Shown here piece by piece: positions 11,982 to 22,801 of a DNA stretch of 64,000 bases; the stretch's first letter is position 1, and every line of letters starts with the position of its first letter. Source of the DNA: Salvia splendens (Eukaryota; Streptophyta; Magnoliopsida; Lamiales; Lamiaceae); assembly GCF_004379255.2 (NCBI RefSeq), contig NC_056044.1, forward strand, positions 10,828,001 to 10,892,000. The letters are read 5' to 3'. A program made the position numbers and the translations under genes. Under the pieces are notes generated by a model. That model was not told the origin of the DNA. It ran no database searches and worked only from the letters and a program-made list of their open reading frames with translations.

Positions 11982-13330
11982 TGTTGTTCTGTGATACAGA
12001 TCAGAAATCACAAAGCAATAAGATTTCCTCTACAAAATCGAGCAATACACAATTAAAAGCAGTAATTAACTATAAACTTCAATAATGGATAGAACCCTAA
12101 CAAAAATGAACACGATTTATAGAAAAAACGACAACATGTTTTAGAGAATGGTAAGAGTGTTTCGGACAACTAAAATCGACCAATACACACATCTAAAACA
12201 CGAATTAACTAAAAGGGTGAATAATGAACAAAAGCCTAAACTAAATGAACAAACTGTTATGATTTTCAACAAGATCGACCAAATGTTTGCCAAAATCGTC
12301 ACTTTTTTTAGTAGAAATATCTGAATCGACGACTTTGTGGTGTTTTTCCGGCTAAAATCAACTCTCAGACTGGTCTCTTACCAAAAATCGAAACTTTGGA
12401 ACCCTACCTTGTTGTCGATTGCAAATCTTCCACCGATTAAAACGTTGTTGCGTCGACCTAAGGGTGTTAAGCCGGCAGAAATCGACTCTTCCAGTGGAGT
12501 TTCTTCGATTTTTGAAGCGGATACGGTTCAGAAATAGATGGAAATGGGAGAGAAAGGGTTTTGATCGTGGGTTGAGGGATGTGAAAGGTATTGTGAGAGA
12601 GACAGAGTGAGTAGATGGAAGGTCATTCGGTTTCAATGAATATCCTGCTTAATTATTGCGCCTTCCGTTTTGAAACGTGTGAAATCCTTTGTTTTTTTAC
12701 AGTTATACCCTTATAATGTACCGATTTGAACTAATAATGTAACACGAGATTAGATATCTCCTCATAATCTAGTCTGTTCATCCCAGTAATCTAATGACTA
12801 ATTTTTGATTGAAACTAAACACTAAGGGGGCAATATGAGCTTAATGCTCCCCTTCAAATGGCTTATAACAAAAATAAAATTAGTTTAAAATTTTTATTGA
12901 AATTCTTTTCAGTTAACTTACTAATCGATTCGATTATAGGTTTGAACTTATTCCTAGATTAGTTAATCTGCCAATCGGTTTGATTATTAACCGAACTAAC
13001 AAATTAATCAATACTAATCATCCTCATTAAAATCTTAATATTAACCTACTATAGAATTTCATAATGCTTTAATAAGATATATCATATAGTGCATTAAAGT
13101 ATAAATTTTAGTAAGTTGGGATTTTAATTAAATTTCATTATTGATACAAGAAAAATATTCATCCTGCATTAAACAAATTTTAGGAAAAACTCCAGTCTCC
13201 AATGGTTGTTGCCTAATCTCCGAGTGAAAAAATAATCCAAATTTTAGGAAAGACTCGCTTGGACAAGAAAACCAATGGGGACTACTACCCTTACAATGAT
13301 CTGATATAACCCGTTCCTTGTTAATAGGGG
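11982..13330. other. AT-rich spacer after the MULE region, no gene recognised
   Basis: Upstream side of the minus-strand transposon ORF. It holds two TAATGTA motifs near 12715 and 12736. From 12850 it turns very AT-rich, with short repeated words such as AATCGRTTYGATTAT (12932, 12974). No coding similarity was recognised. Confidence 0.4.
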
Positions 13331-13512
13331 CATTTCTTTTCTGCACGGAGTTTATGAATAGTGTGTTAAATAGATGGTGAAAAAAGTAAAAAAGATGAAG
13401 AGAGAATAAAGTAAAAAAGGGAATTACTTTTGCCAAAAATAGAAATGACTCATTTAACTTGGAACTTCTCAAAATAAAAAAATGACTCTATTAACATGGA
13501 ACGAGTGGAGTA
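13331..13512. mobile_element. Truncated Stowaway-like MITE
   Basis: It ends GGAACGAGTGGAGTA, a degenerate form of the GGAYGGAGGGAGTA terminus seen elsewhere in the window. It contains the family's usual AGAGAATAAAGTAA and CAAAAATAGAAATGACTC words. The left end is not recognisable. Related fragments lie at 34965-35160 and 38110-38306. Confidence 0.55.
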
Positions 13513-14129
13513 TGACTCAAAATTAACCAACGCTAACGCTCGCCCTCAAGCCCTAGGCGGGTCGGTCGAGTCTTTCCCTATTGTTGTATTCCCAACACGA
13601 GAAAGACGCACGGAAGAGGTATGCCAATTGCCAAGCACGCCAAGGATCCGTTGAGAGTTTGTCTCGGTAGGGAACTGTATAAGCTATTGGATGAAAGCAT
13701 CTCTTTTTCTTTCGAGAGGGGCATATGAAGTGAAGATGCAGAAGTCAGAACCCATTGAAGACCAGAGTTTGGTACAAGGAAATTTAATCCCACTGCCTGA
13801 AAAAATAATTTGCACATGCCTTTACGGTTATTTTAAGCATACAATTTTCGTGAAATTGTAAATTTTTTTGACGTTGTGTACATTACACTATTCCAATCAT
13901 TTGCAATTTTACGAAGTACGTGAGAATTTTGTTATGTATTGTATTTTATTTTATTTTTTGAAAACTTCTAAATGTCTTCCCGGATAAAATTAAAAACATT
14001 TTAAAACTTTAATAAACCTTATTGAGCCGGTAATAAATCTAGAAAGATAAATATATACATAGCCCATCATAAGTTTGATATGGGCCATCACATGGCTCAG
14101 TCCGAAAACATGTTAGGAAGCCTTTATTA
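13513..14129. other. Unassigned spacer
   Basis: A GC-richer patch at 13530-13800 has a 79-codon open frame on the minus strand that I do not recognise. The rest is AT-rich with no identifiable element. Confidence 0.3.
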
Positions 14130-14358
14130 CTCCATTAGTTTCATAGAAATAGACAATTTTTTTTTCGTTTGTCCCATAAAAATAGTCCATATCTATTTAT
14201 GACAACTTTTTTCTCATTTTCTTTTATTTTATTATTTATGGGTCACACCATCCACTACACAATTTCAACTACTTTTTCTCATTTTCTCTTACTTTACCAA
14301 TTACAAATATTAAAACTCGTGTCAACCTAAATGGTCTATATCTATGAGACGGAGAGAG
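14130..14358. mobile_element. Stowaway-like MITE, 229 bp
   Basis: Starts CTCCATTAGTTTC and ends GAGACGGAGAGAG, imperfect inverted ends, flanked by TA on both sides (14128-14129 and 14359-14360). The interior is AT-rich and non-coding. It lies 18 bp from the next MITE. Confidence 0.75.
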
Positions 14359-14376
14359 TATTACATAACTAAACTA

Positions 14377-14612
14377 CTCCCTCCGTCCCAACTAAGATGA
14401 CACACTTTTCTTTTTAGTTGGTCCCAACCAAGATGACACATTTCTATTTTTGGTAATTTTCTCTCTCCAATTAATACACTTAACCACTTTTTACTCTATC
14501 TAATTAAATATTCAACTCTTTTTCACTCCATTTAATACTTACACTTACTTTTTCTGTATAAAATTAACTACATTAGTTAAGAAATGTGTCATCTTAGCCG
14601 GGATGGAGGGAG
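14377..14612. mobile_element. Stowaway MITE, 236 bp, well preserved
   Basis: Termini CTCCCTCCGTCCCAACTAAG and CTTAGCCGGGATGGAGGGAG form an inverted repeat. The flanking dinucleotide is TA (14375-14376 and 14613-14614), as expected for Tc1/mariner-type insertion. The inner flanks repeat AAGATGACACA and TGTGTCATCTT, also inverted. Confidence 0.9.
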
Positions 14613-14614
14613 TA

Positions 14615-15686
14615 TGATTTTGGACTTACTATCTGCAAAAGAAGTGTCATGTTGTCACCAAGCCAAATTGTATTTAATGTCAAACTAAATTTAAAGATCG
14701 AACTAGAGACCAAATCTCAGTCATCTATTTTTCTAATATAGCGGATAAAATAAATCAAGCAAATAATATATCTCATTTTATATGAATTTCATTATTTGAT
14801 TCTTTGCAGAAAGACAACTAAAATAATCTTAAAATAAAATAATAACTATTTTTTAGTTCTACATTAAGAATTAGTTCTGTCCTCTCCATCACTTCGAGCC
14901 TTATTCAACAGATCAATGGCTGCAACAAAACATCTATTAATAATCAAGAATTGGCTTTAAAACAAGAATCAAGAAGAAAAAAAAAGTAGCCATAGAAAAG
15001 TAAGTCTTCAAAATTTTTCCAACAGTTTGGTTAAGATCAAGAATGATTCCCACATCGGCCTTTGCTGTAGTTGCATTGTAACCGTCTGAATGATGAACAC
15101 AAATGATCATGATGATCAACAGATGCAAATAGCATTCTGAAATCTACATTGGAAAAAAGAAGGTATATGTGACAGCTCTGACCAATTTTTGAATTTATGA
15201 TTTTTGGAAGGTTTGTTTAGATTCAATGCAGTTGGTGCTAACTAGTCTAGTCCAATCTACATTTTGTTACAAAAAATATATTCTCTCAAGATTCATATAT
15301 TGGAATCGGTTCGGATTCAAAATCCAATCTGAAATCCCTGACAATGATACCTACACCATTTTGCTATTTCACACAATATGCAACTTCTAATATGTATACT
15401 AGTCGCTTGAGTGAAACATAGACATCACGAAAATAGTAAGATTTCATATGCATACACCACAATTAAGAATTTCCTATACATGTGACAGTTATAATGGATC
15501 ACAATAATGCACAGATACAATAGAGGATCCATCTTAATAAACAATGGCGATAACGGGCGTTTGAGCCCCGATCCACGCCTGTGTAACACAAGATTTTAAG
15601 CATACTTTCATTTCGAGAAAAAAACACGGCCACCCTCAGTAACTTGGCAAACATTTATCAAAATAGATATCATCACTGCAGGAGTC
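14615..15686. other. Downstream flank of the first NLR, partly duplicated near 19.6 kb
   Basis: No gene is recognised. The stretch at about 15295-15500 (GGATTCAAAATCCAATCT, then TTTTGCTATTTCACACA, then ATACATGTGACAGTTAT) recurs in order at about 19590-19780, downstream of the second NLR fragment. The NLR and its 3' flank were therefore duplicated together. Confidence 0.6.
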
Positions 15687-18226
15687 CTACTTTTTAGGAG
15701 CAATAACTTTAAAGTTCGGATTTGCCAAGCTCTGCAGCCCTTCGTTATCCTCCAAGAGCCTAACTGTAACATTAAAGGATAGTTGTTCTTCTCCTTGCAA
15801 TTCTTCTTGTTCCTCTACCATTCTCTTCCCACTCTTCACCACTGACTCGTTGCACTCATCCAAATTCACATATTTTAGTGTCGGAATTTCCCCAAGTTCT
15901 GCAGGGATATCCTTCAAATCTTGCAAGTACATAAGATGAAGGTGCTGGAGGCATGGGAAGTGGGAGGAGCCAAATTTTCAAGTGACAAATATTTGAGACT
16001 GAGGAACTGGCCTTCAACTGTTTCCCATTTGCCTGTTGTGAAAATTCCGCCATTCAACTTGAACTTTTGAAGAAGGGGTAATGTACTTACCCTTTCCAAT
16101 ATGTCTTCCATTCTACCACCAACTATTTTAAGAGTCAGACACTTTAGAGAGTGTGGAAAGGTAAGCTTTCGCAAAAATTCACCACTTGGACAACCATTAC
16201 ATCTAAGAGATTCCAGCTTTTGCAGACGTTCGATGTTGTTGACACAAAATACTGAACTCTGTCATAAATGAGTCCCAATTTCTTGATATTGGGAATTCTA
16301 CTAACCATCACCTCACCACATTTGAAGTTCATTACTCCTTTGAGATTCTCCATGATGACAATGTTGTCACTTGGAGGATCTGGGAGATGCAACCCTCCAA
16401 GTATCCAGAAACAAACATGCCTAAGTTGAGGCATGTTCCAAATATCAACAACTTCATTAGAATGAGGAACAATTAATGTCTGTAGACTCCACATGAGATT
16501 GATAGAAGAAGGAAGATGAATAACATCAAGAAGCCGCAAATTTAACATCTTTGCTGGGGAATACTGATGTTCTATAATGGAATGGGAGCTGCTTTCAATA
16601 TCCTCAATAATTTTAAATTAGGGAACAGTTGAACTCTTTGATGATCACTTATATAGGAACGGGCATGTGGTGAAGATTTCATGGCATGAACTACTTTCTC
16701 TTCTGAAGCGCTTCTCGAAATAATTACACGGCGTTGGCTACAGAGGCCTTGAGGTCTATGTTTTCCTACCACACGATAAAACCTCTCCTTTTCAGCTTCT
16801 CTTAAGAAAAGGTCTCTCAACAAATCATGCATTTTCAAGCTCTTCATGTTTCCAGTTTTCCCCAAATCGTGAACAAGAATTAGATTTCTCTCAACTAGTT
16901 CATCTAAGTATTCTTTTGCAATTGTTTCCAAACTCTTGCCCCTTGTTGGTTTTAGAAATCCCTCAAAAACCCATAGCTTGATGATTCTTGAGATTCGAAT
17001 TCTATAATCCTCCTCATACGCTCCCATATACAGAAAACACGGCTTAAGATAAACCGGCAAATGGTTGTAGCTCAATTTCAATATTTTTAAGCAACGGTTA
17101 TCATCCTCCAAATTCACGACTGAATTTATATTTCCTTTAATAGATTCCCAACATTCTTTTGTTTGTTCCTGCTTTCCCAAAAGACCTCCCATCACAACAA
17201 ACAATTGATAAGGGAAGTCCTCTGCCACAATCTTTTTTCCAATTTTCTCTAATCCAGAAGGACAACTTTTCCCCTCAAATACAGTTTTACAAAACAAATT
17301 CCAACTACTTCCCTCATCCATAATAGTTATCCAATTGAGATCCCAAATTTGATAGCCTAGTTGTTCCGACTACCATTATTATTGTCAGGATTGTAGCTTC
17401 TCCCATGCCTCAATTCTCGACATATCATCCAACACAATAAAAAACCTTCTATATGATAAACATTTGTGGAGTGCTACTCCTATTTCATCTTCTCTCATTT
17501 TACTCAACCTTTCCTTCACTACTTTATCAACTTGAGATAGAATTTCACAAAGAAGTTCTTTTGTGTTATATTGTTGAGAAATTGTAATCCAAACACAAAT
17601 ATCAAAATGATGAGAAATAAATGGTTTCTCATAAACATTTCTGGCAAGAGTAGTCTTACCAATTCCTCCCATGCCTACGATTGTGATGACTTGGCGACCG
17701 CGTTGTCCATCAGTAAGCTTATCCATGAGTTGTAGCATCAGATCATCACAGCCCACCCACCATGGTTGTGCTGTTCAACCTAGAGAGAGAAGATGACGAA
17801 GAATTGTTTGAGGAACTAGCAGAAGATGAGACTTGTCTCTGCAGCTCATCTTTAACTGCAACCATCTCCATCACTTTTTTCTTGATCAAATCCAAATCTT
17901 CTATCACCTTCATCAGACTCTCGTACAAGTCTACTGGTGTGATTTTTGGACCATCAATAGGTAGCAGGAAGAATTTGATCGATGATGTGAGATTCGATGG
18001 CATCTTCAACTGCATAAACTGCATCAGCGATGCTCATCTCCAACGGATCAGCTTCATCGCTGTCAGCAAAAGGAGACTTATAGCCTTCAAGAAATTCCTG
18101 CAAGAACACAACAATTTCAGTGATAGACTCAACTTGTTTTTTGTCCATTGAAATTGGAGGGGAAGGATGAAGCTCGATCTGATGGAAAATCTGCATAAGA
18201 GAGACCAGAGCTGCATAAGCCGCCAT
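15687..18226 (-). pseudogene. R1-like CC-NB-ARC-LRR resistance gene, frameshifted
   Basis: An intracellular immune-receptor gene of the late-blight R1A/R1B type common in Solanaceae and Lamiales. The start MAAYAALVSLMQIFHQIE at 18226 opens the coiled-coil domain (EFLEGYKSP, YAVEDAIESHIIDQI). A linker DLYESLMKVIEDLDL leads to the NB-ARC: P-loop GMGGIGKTT, RNBS-A FDICVWITISQQY, kinase-2 FFIVLDDM, a degraded RNBS-B near 17360, a GLPL region changed to FPYQLFVVMGGLLGK, and MHD as KMHDLLRDL. LRRs run from 16560 to the stop at 15687 (LPSSINLMWSLQTL, FPHSLKCLTLKIVGG, LPLLQKFKLNGG). The pieces lie in different frames: breaks fall near 17970, 17755, 17380 and 17330, at 16570 and twice in the LRRs. Sequencing error could explain one or two breaks but hardly all, so it is probably a pseudogene. 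Confidence 0.88.
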
Positions 18227-18639
18227 TGATATGTTTGCTTCTTTTTCTTTCGTGAGGAAATGTTTTACAGTTACACAGAGAGAATATGGGTAGAGAGACT
18301 GAGTCAACATTGGCTAGCCAGCCCAGCATTACGCACTGCTTTAAGAGATGTATAAAAAGTAGCATCCACTTGTGTTTAGTTAGTTAAAAATCCATAAAAC
18401 AGAAAAAAACAAAGTTGGTATGTCGTCGAGTTTGGGCCACAATTCTTTATACAATTAGTTAAGGTAATGAGGGCTGAAACATGCCCGCGTATAGGAAAAG
18501 TGGTTTTAGATAGCTTGACAAATAGTCTATCATCTCGACAACAAATATGGACACCCTCAGTATCATGGGAAACTTATCGAAACAGAGATCGTCCTTTCAA
18601 CTATTCAAGTCCATAAATCAGTGAGTCTCATCTCTTTCA
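18227..18639. other. 5' flank of the first NLR
   Basis: Upstream region of the minus-strand NLR. No further coding signal was recognised. The words GACACCCTCAGTATCATGGGAAAC near 18550 resemble CCACCCTCAGTAACTTGGCAAAC near 15630 on the other side of the gene. Confidence 0.35.
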
Positions 18640-18984
18640 ATAGTTTTCTTGAGATTGTTGAGCTAATAAGTAGTAAGATACCCTTGAATAATAAGTAGCA
18701 TTAAGTAAGATATCCTTGAATAATAAGCAGGCATTTCACCACTAGTTTTTGATGTTTCACGTGAGATCTTGAGGATGAAGGAGGACAAGGACTTGATGGT
18801 GAGGATGACAAAGAAATGGCTTAGAAATGCAACATTGCCTCACAGAGCCTCGATCTTGACAGTTTTTAGGGGGGGCTCTTTTTCATTGCTGCTGTGCATT
18901 AGAACCTACTGTTTCAAGGAAGGAAAAGCTTCTCTGGCTTGCTACGATTTTTTCAAAGGAGAAAACGGACACACAGAGTCCTGA
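18640..18984 (+). pseudogene. Glutamate receptor-like (GLR) C-terminal fragment
   Basis: The translation FDVSREILRMKEDKDLMV then RMTKKWLRN matches the end of the GLR ligand-binding domain, where the family has SxxILxxxEx..M..LxxKW. It is the same exon as the minus-strand GLR fragment at 38880-39905. The similarity extends into the preceding intron (ATTGTTGAGCTAATAAGT in both), so the two are copies of one piece of genomic DNA. The fourth membrane segment and everything upstream are missing. A short direct repeat (ATAATAAGTAGCATTAAGTA) lies in the intron part. Confidence 0.65.
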
Positions 18985-19799
18985 TGCCACACTCGGAGTT
19001 TCAACAGTAGAAATCTCTGTTATCCAAACTCCACAGGAGACTAATTCATGACTAAATGTACATTCACATTGTATAGAAATACAGGTATTTAGTTTTAGGT
19101 TGTTATCCAGGTAGTTTTAGGTTGTTATCTAGGTTATAACACTTGTTTTAGGGAAAAAAACAGTTCTTGTATGTTCTATGGCAATCGAATATTTCACCTC
19201 CAACTGCGATTACAACACCATGACCGAGCCAATTTCAGAGACTCAAGGAGTGATGTTTGTCACTGCAGCTTCTGCAGGTATACTCACTCATAGATTCTTA
19301 AACTGTCAAATAAGAGTATACTTAGATTGTGTTCATTTGTATAAAGCTAAGATTCAAGACTTTGACAAAGCTCCTAAAAACTCTGGTTTCAGTTCAATTT
19401 GCAGCTAGATTCAAGCATTTGGCTAACCATAAACGTGTTTTTTGTCTGCACTGGATTTGTTGTGTATGGGTTCTTGAGCATCGCGTATATAAAGGAGCTG
19501 TTCTCAATGCTTGTTTTTTGCACACCCTAAATTAACAACTGCTGATACATATGATAAAGTCATTCTCTTCGTTTTGCACAAATCTTTATGAATCGGTTCA
19601 GATTCAAAATCCAATCTAAAATCCAAATACTCACCCTGATAATGCTACCTAGATCATTTTACTATTTCAAACACTGAATCTAGAATCCACATCCTTTGTG
19701 CAACAGCTAATATTATATACGACTACGAGTAATGATAATGAATGAAACTTAGAAATCTATACATACATGTGACAGTTATTCTGGATAAGTGATCATAAA
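18985..19799. other. Spacer with duplicated NLR downstream flank
   Basis: At 19590-19780 the sequence repeats the 3' flank of the first NLR (15295-15500). The part before it (18985-19575) has an open frame of 76 codons that I do not recognise. No promoter or RNA gene is visible. Confidence 0.45.
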
Positions 19800-20187
19800 A
19801 AGTAGATTTCTATCAACTAGTTCATCCCAGTACTCTTTTGTAACTCTTTCCAAACTCTTGCCCCTTTTTGGCTTTAGAAATCCTTCCGAAACCCATAGCT
19901 TGATTACTGTCGAGACTCGAATTAAGCTATCCTCCTCACACGTTCTCATTTATAAAAAGCACGGTTTAAGATATACTGGCAAGTGATTGTAGCTCAACTT
20001 TAATATTTTCAAGCAATGCTTGTCATTCTCCAAATTCACTAGTGAATTTATGCTTCCCCTAATAGATTCCCAACATTCTTTTGTTGGATCCAGTTTTCCC
20101 AAAACACCTCCCAACACTACAATTGATAATGGAAGTCCCATGCAACTCACCACAATCTTCCTTCCAATTTCCTCCAATTCTCCAAAA
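19800..20187 (-). pseudogene. Second R1-like NLR, ARC2 fragment (left half of a split gene)
   Basis: The minus strand encodes LEEIGRKIVVSCMGLPLSI (an intact GLPL motif), ECWESIRGSINSLVNLE, LKILKLSYNHLPVYLKPCFL and, after a frame change near 19950, [20 protein letters not shown]. This is the ARC2 and winged-helix part of an NB-ARC, very close to the first NLR. The LRR half is gone: at 19800 coding similarity passes straight into the duplicated downstream flank. The other end meets transposon sequence at about 20187. The N-terminal half appears at 34256-34964 beyond the CACTA element. I infer one original gene, with the segment from RNBS-A to GLPL lost. Confidence 0.82.
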
Positions 20188-20199
20188 ATCTAGTGCATC

Positions 20200-20660
20200 G
20201 ATATATTTCATTTTACTTTTATTGATTCAAGCGAGCACCTTATATGTGCTCGGAAATAAAAAATATATTCATGCAGCATTCCAACTATTATGTACCATAA
20301 AATATTATGCAGTGTATACGTTTTATTTTTATAGATTTAGCGAGCACTATATATGTGCTTGGAAAATTCCGACCACCTACTATATGCTCGGAATTCCCAA
20401 AAAATATATATTCAACAGCATTCCAACAATTTTGTACCATATAATATATATGCAATGTATTCGTTTTACTTTTATAGATGTAGCGAGCACTATATATGTG
20501 CATGGAAAATTCCGACCACCTACTATGTGCTCGGAATTCCCAAAAAAATATATTCATAAACACTTCAACAATTTTCCTAGCAATAATAATGTCGTTGTGT
20601 TAAATTCTGAACGGTTTTTAGCAAGCACATCGTACAAGTGCTCGCAATTATTCAGATCTT
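20200..20660. repeat. Left subterminal repeats of the CACTA element
   Basis: Three tandem copies of a unit of about 130 bp carry GCGAGCACYATATATGTGC, GGAAAATTCCGACCACCTAC, GTGCTCGGAATTCCCAAAAA and ATATTCA. The core word GAGCAC/GTGCTC appears in both orientations, as is usual for transposase-binding subterminal repeats in CACTA elements. Copies of the same unit occur at 41935-42313. Confidence 0.8.
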
Positions 20661-21060
20661 TTGTACACCAACCATTCCTTTATTCTTCTCATTCTATCCA
20701 CCTGCGAATTTTTCCTCTTCTTCAAATTTTTCAATCTTAACTCACATTACATCAATTTTTCCAACAATGACTTTAGATCGGAGTGTTCCCATGCCTTGTG
20801 GTCACCCCATCTTCTAAATTATGTAAAGGTATCATTATAATTATTAGTTATTCTCTCTAAATTAGCTGGATATATTAATGGCAAGGTTATGTTTGTGCTA
20901 TTTTAATTTATATTATTTTTTTGTGGTAGAAGTGTTCCTTTTTGCTCGTGGTCGCCCCATCTCGCCATATTCTAAACTATCTAGGTATGATTTTAATTGT
21001 TTGTTATTTTCTCTAAATTATTTGGTTATATTAATTGAAAATGTGATGCTTGTGTTCATT

Positions 21061-21600
21061 AACGGAGTAGATAACTTTATAAGTTTTGCTATGCAACATC
21101 TCTCTAGGATGGATGGTTCAAAAATTAGATGTCCATGTGCACGTTGTGATAATATAAAATATCTTTCTATAGATAAGGTGAAGGAGCATCTTGTAAGAAA
21201 AGGGTTTACTAAAAATTATTATGATTGGAGATTGCATTGTGATGTGGAAGCGTCGTCCAGTTCAATACCCGATGCATCCATGGATTTCGCTCCACCATCG
21301 AATCCATACCAACATATGTTACATGATGTGTGGGGAAAAACAACCAGTCACGAGTCTTATCATTTCCAGACGCAACACTCTGCACAACTTGTTCTGCCTG
21401 CCTACATGCCAGAACCCCCACTAACGAGTCGCAACAGTTTTACAATGCATTAGAAGCGGCGCAGTCGGATTTGTGGGCGGGGTGTGATTACTCTGAATTG
21501 TCAACAAATGCTCGATTGATGACTCTAAAGTCTGAACATCGAATGTCTAAATGAGCTGTTGACGAATTGTGCCAATTTATGGAGGAGCTGTTGAAGAATT
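21061..21600 (+). pseudogene. CACTA TNP2 transposase, N-terminal fragment
   Basis: Encodes the transposase-associated zinc-binding domain: FAMQHLSRMDGSKIRCPCAR then CDNIKYL, VKEHLVRKGFTKNYYDW. This Cys-x-Cys-x2-Cys layout precedes TNP2 transposases. After a frame change near 21330 the reading continues as QQFYNALEAAQSDLWAGC, YSELSTNARLMTLKSEHRMS, stop at 21552, AVDELCQFMEELL. These match the segment just before the TNP2 catalytic core. The catalytic domain itself is absent. The element is non-autonomous for transposase. Confidence 0.82.
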
Positions 21601-21899
21601 GTGCCAATTTTATTCAGTCTAAATCATTGACCAATAATATTGCACAAGTGCACAACTTCGACTTCATAAACTAACCGAGACACACTTAAATTTCCATTTT
21701 GGGTTGACACAATCAAATAGCTGTTGATTGTCTGGTTATGTTATGTCCACGTTAGTGTATTCTCCACTTCAATATTATCATTGGTCCACTTGTGTTCATA
21801 TATGAATTTGAACTACAATTCTCATTACCACTTGTGTTATGCACTTTTTTGTTCCATTTTTCGATTTTGATAGCATAATGCTTTGTCTATTGTGTAGAA

Positions 21900-22801
21900 A
21901 TGGCTCGAGGAGCATCTATTGGACGCCTCAATGATCCTTCACTCTCCGGTGATCATCCACCACACGATAATGAGGAAGGAGAATCTACATCACATAATAT
22001 AGAAGGTGTTGATACAACAAGTAACTCTCTGAACGAGCAAGACGAAGAAGAACCTACAAAGGATGCACGCGGTCGCCCATTCATACATCTCAGGGGGGAA
22101 ATAGTAAGTGATTTGAAAATTTCACTTATATCATTATTTTTGTGAGTTAACTAACCATATATTGACATGAAGCTTGCATCCTTCCGGTGTCGTGGCAAGC
22201 ATATGTACGTATAATTTCAAGCAGATAGTTGACCCGAATGGATTCAGCCAGAAAACTCTAACCAATGAATACATTAACCTTTATTGGGCTGAATTTAAGG
22301 TAAACTTGTGCATTATATCTCTATCTCTCTTTCTCTCCTCTTTTAGTAAGATTACTTACAATCTTTAATATCTTAATTTGTGGTTTAAATTTGATTGTCA
22401 TTTTGTGTTAATTTGTAGAAATCTGCTAACTGTGAGGCTTATGATCAAGATGAGTGCAATAAGGCTTTTATTAGCAAGTGCAAAGTTAGATACGGGGATT
22501 TCATCACATATTATAAAAAGAATAAGCAAAAACCTCCTTTTTACACATATGCCCAATGGTTGAATTACCAAAAAGGCTGGAATTTACCCGAGAGTATTGA
22601 AGCTTCCGAGAGGTACTCGGAAAACCGTAGACAATGGCTTGAGACTACGGTTGGCACACATTCTAATGGATGTATATCTTTTGCGGAGACAGCAGCAAAA
22701 ATGGTAAAAATTATAATATTTCATTAGTTTGATTTGTTTGTTGTTTTTAAATGCTTTTACACTTTCTTAATGTTGGAAATTGTTTTCAGGCCAAAGAGAA
22801 C
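21900..22801 (+). pseudogene. CACTA TNP1-like gene (Plant_transposase family), 5' part
   Basis: Exon 1 begins MARGASIGRLNDPSLSG and has an acidic, Ser-rich stretch (NEEGESTS, NEQDEEEPTKDARGRPF). Exon 2 (about 22165-22300) reads KQIVDPNGFSQKTLTNEYI then NLYWAEFK. Exon 3 (about 22419-22702) reads KVRYGDFITYYKKNKQKP, YAQWLNYQKGWNLPES, and GTHSNGCISFAETAAKM. Domain order and the WxxF..K motif fit the plant CACTA family that binds subterminal repeats. Introns have consensus GT-AG ends. The next exon starts AKEN at about 22790 and is cut after 12 bases by the copia element. The gene resumes at 32185. Confidence 0.75.

Larger units (their letters stand above)
780..12745. mobile_element. Composite MULE region (boundaries undetermined)
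   Basis: The FAR1-type transposase on the plus strand and the decayed partner ORF on the minus strand face each other and share a non-coding background dense in TAATGTA. I infer they belonged to one large MULE. Terminal inverted repeats and a 9-bp duplication could not be located, so the limits are nominal: the first follows the pyrimidine-rich leader, the second the last TAATGTA pair at 12715 and 12736. Confidence 0.4.

Noticed and set aside
480..12850. Terminal inverted repeats for the MULE
   Set aside because: Compared about 350-800 with 12600-12850 in both orientations. Only short chance matches (GGTCATTC) appeared.
13578..13817. 79-codon minus-strand frame
   Set aside because: No recognisable domain, and it could be part of an old repeat.
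19178..19408. 76-codon plus-strand frame
   Set aside because: No domain recognised and it lies between pseudogene fragments. Treated as chance.
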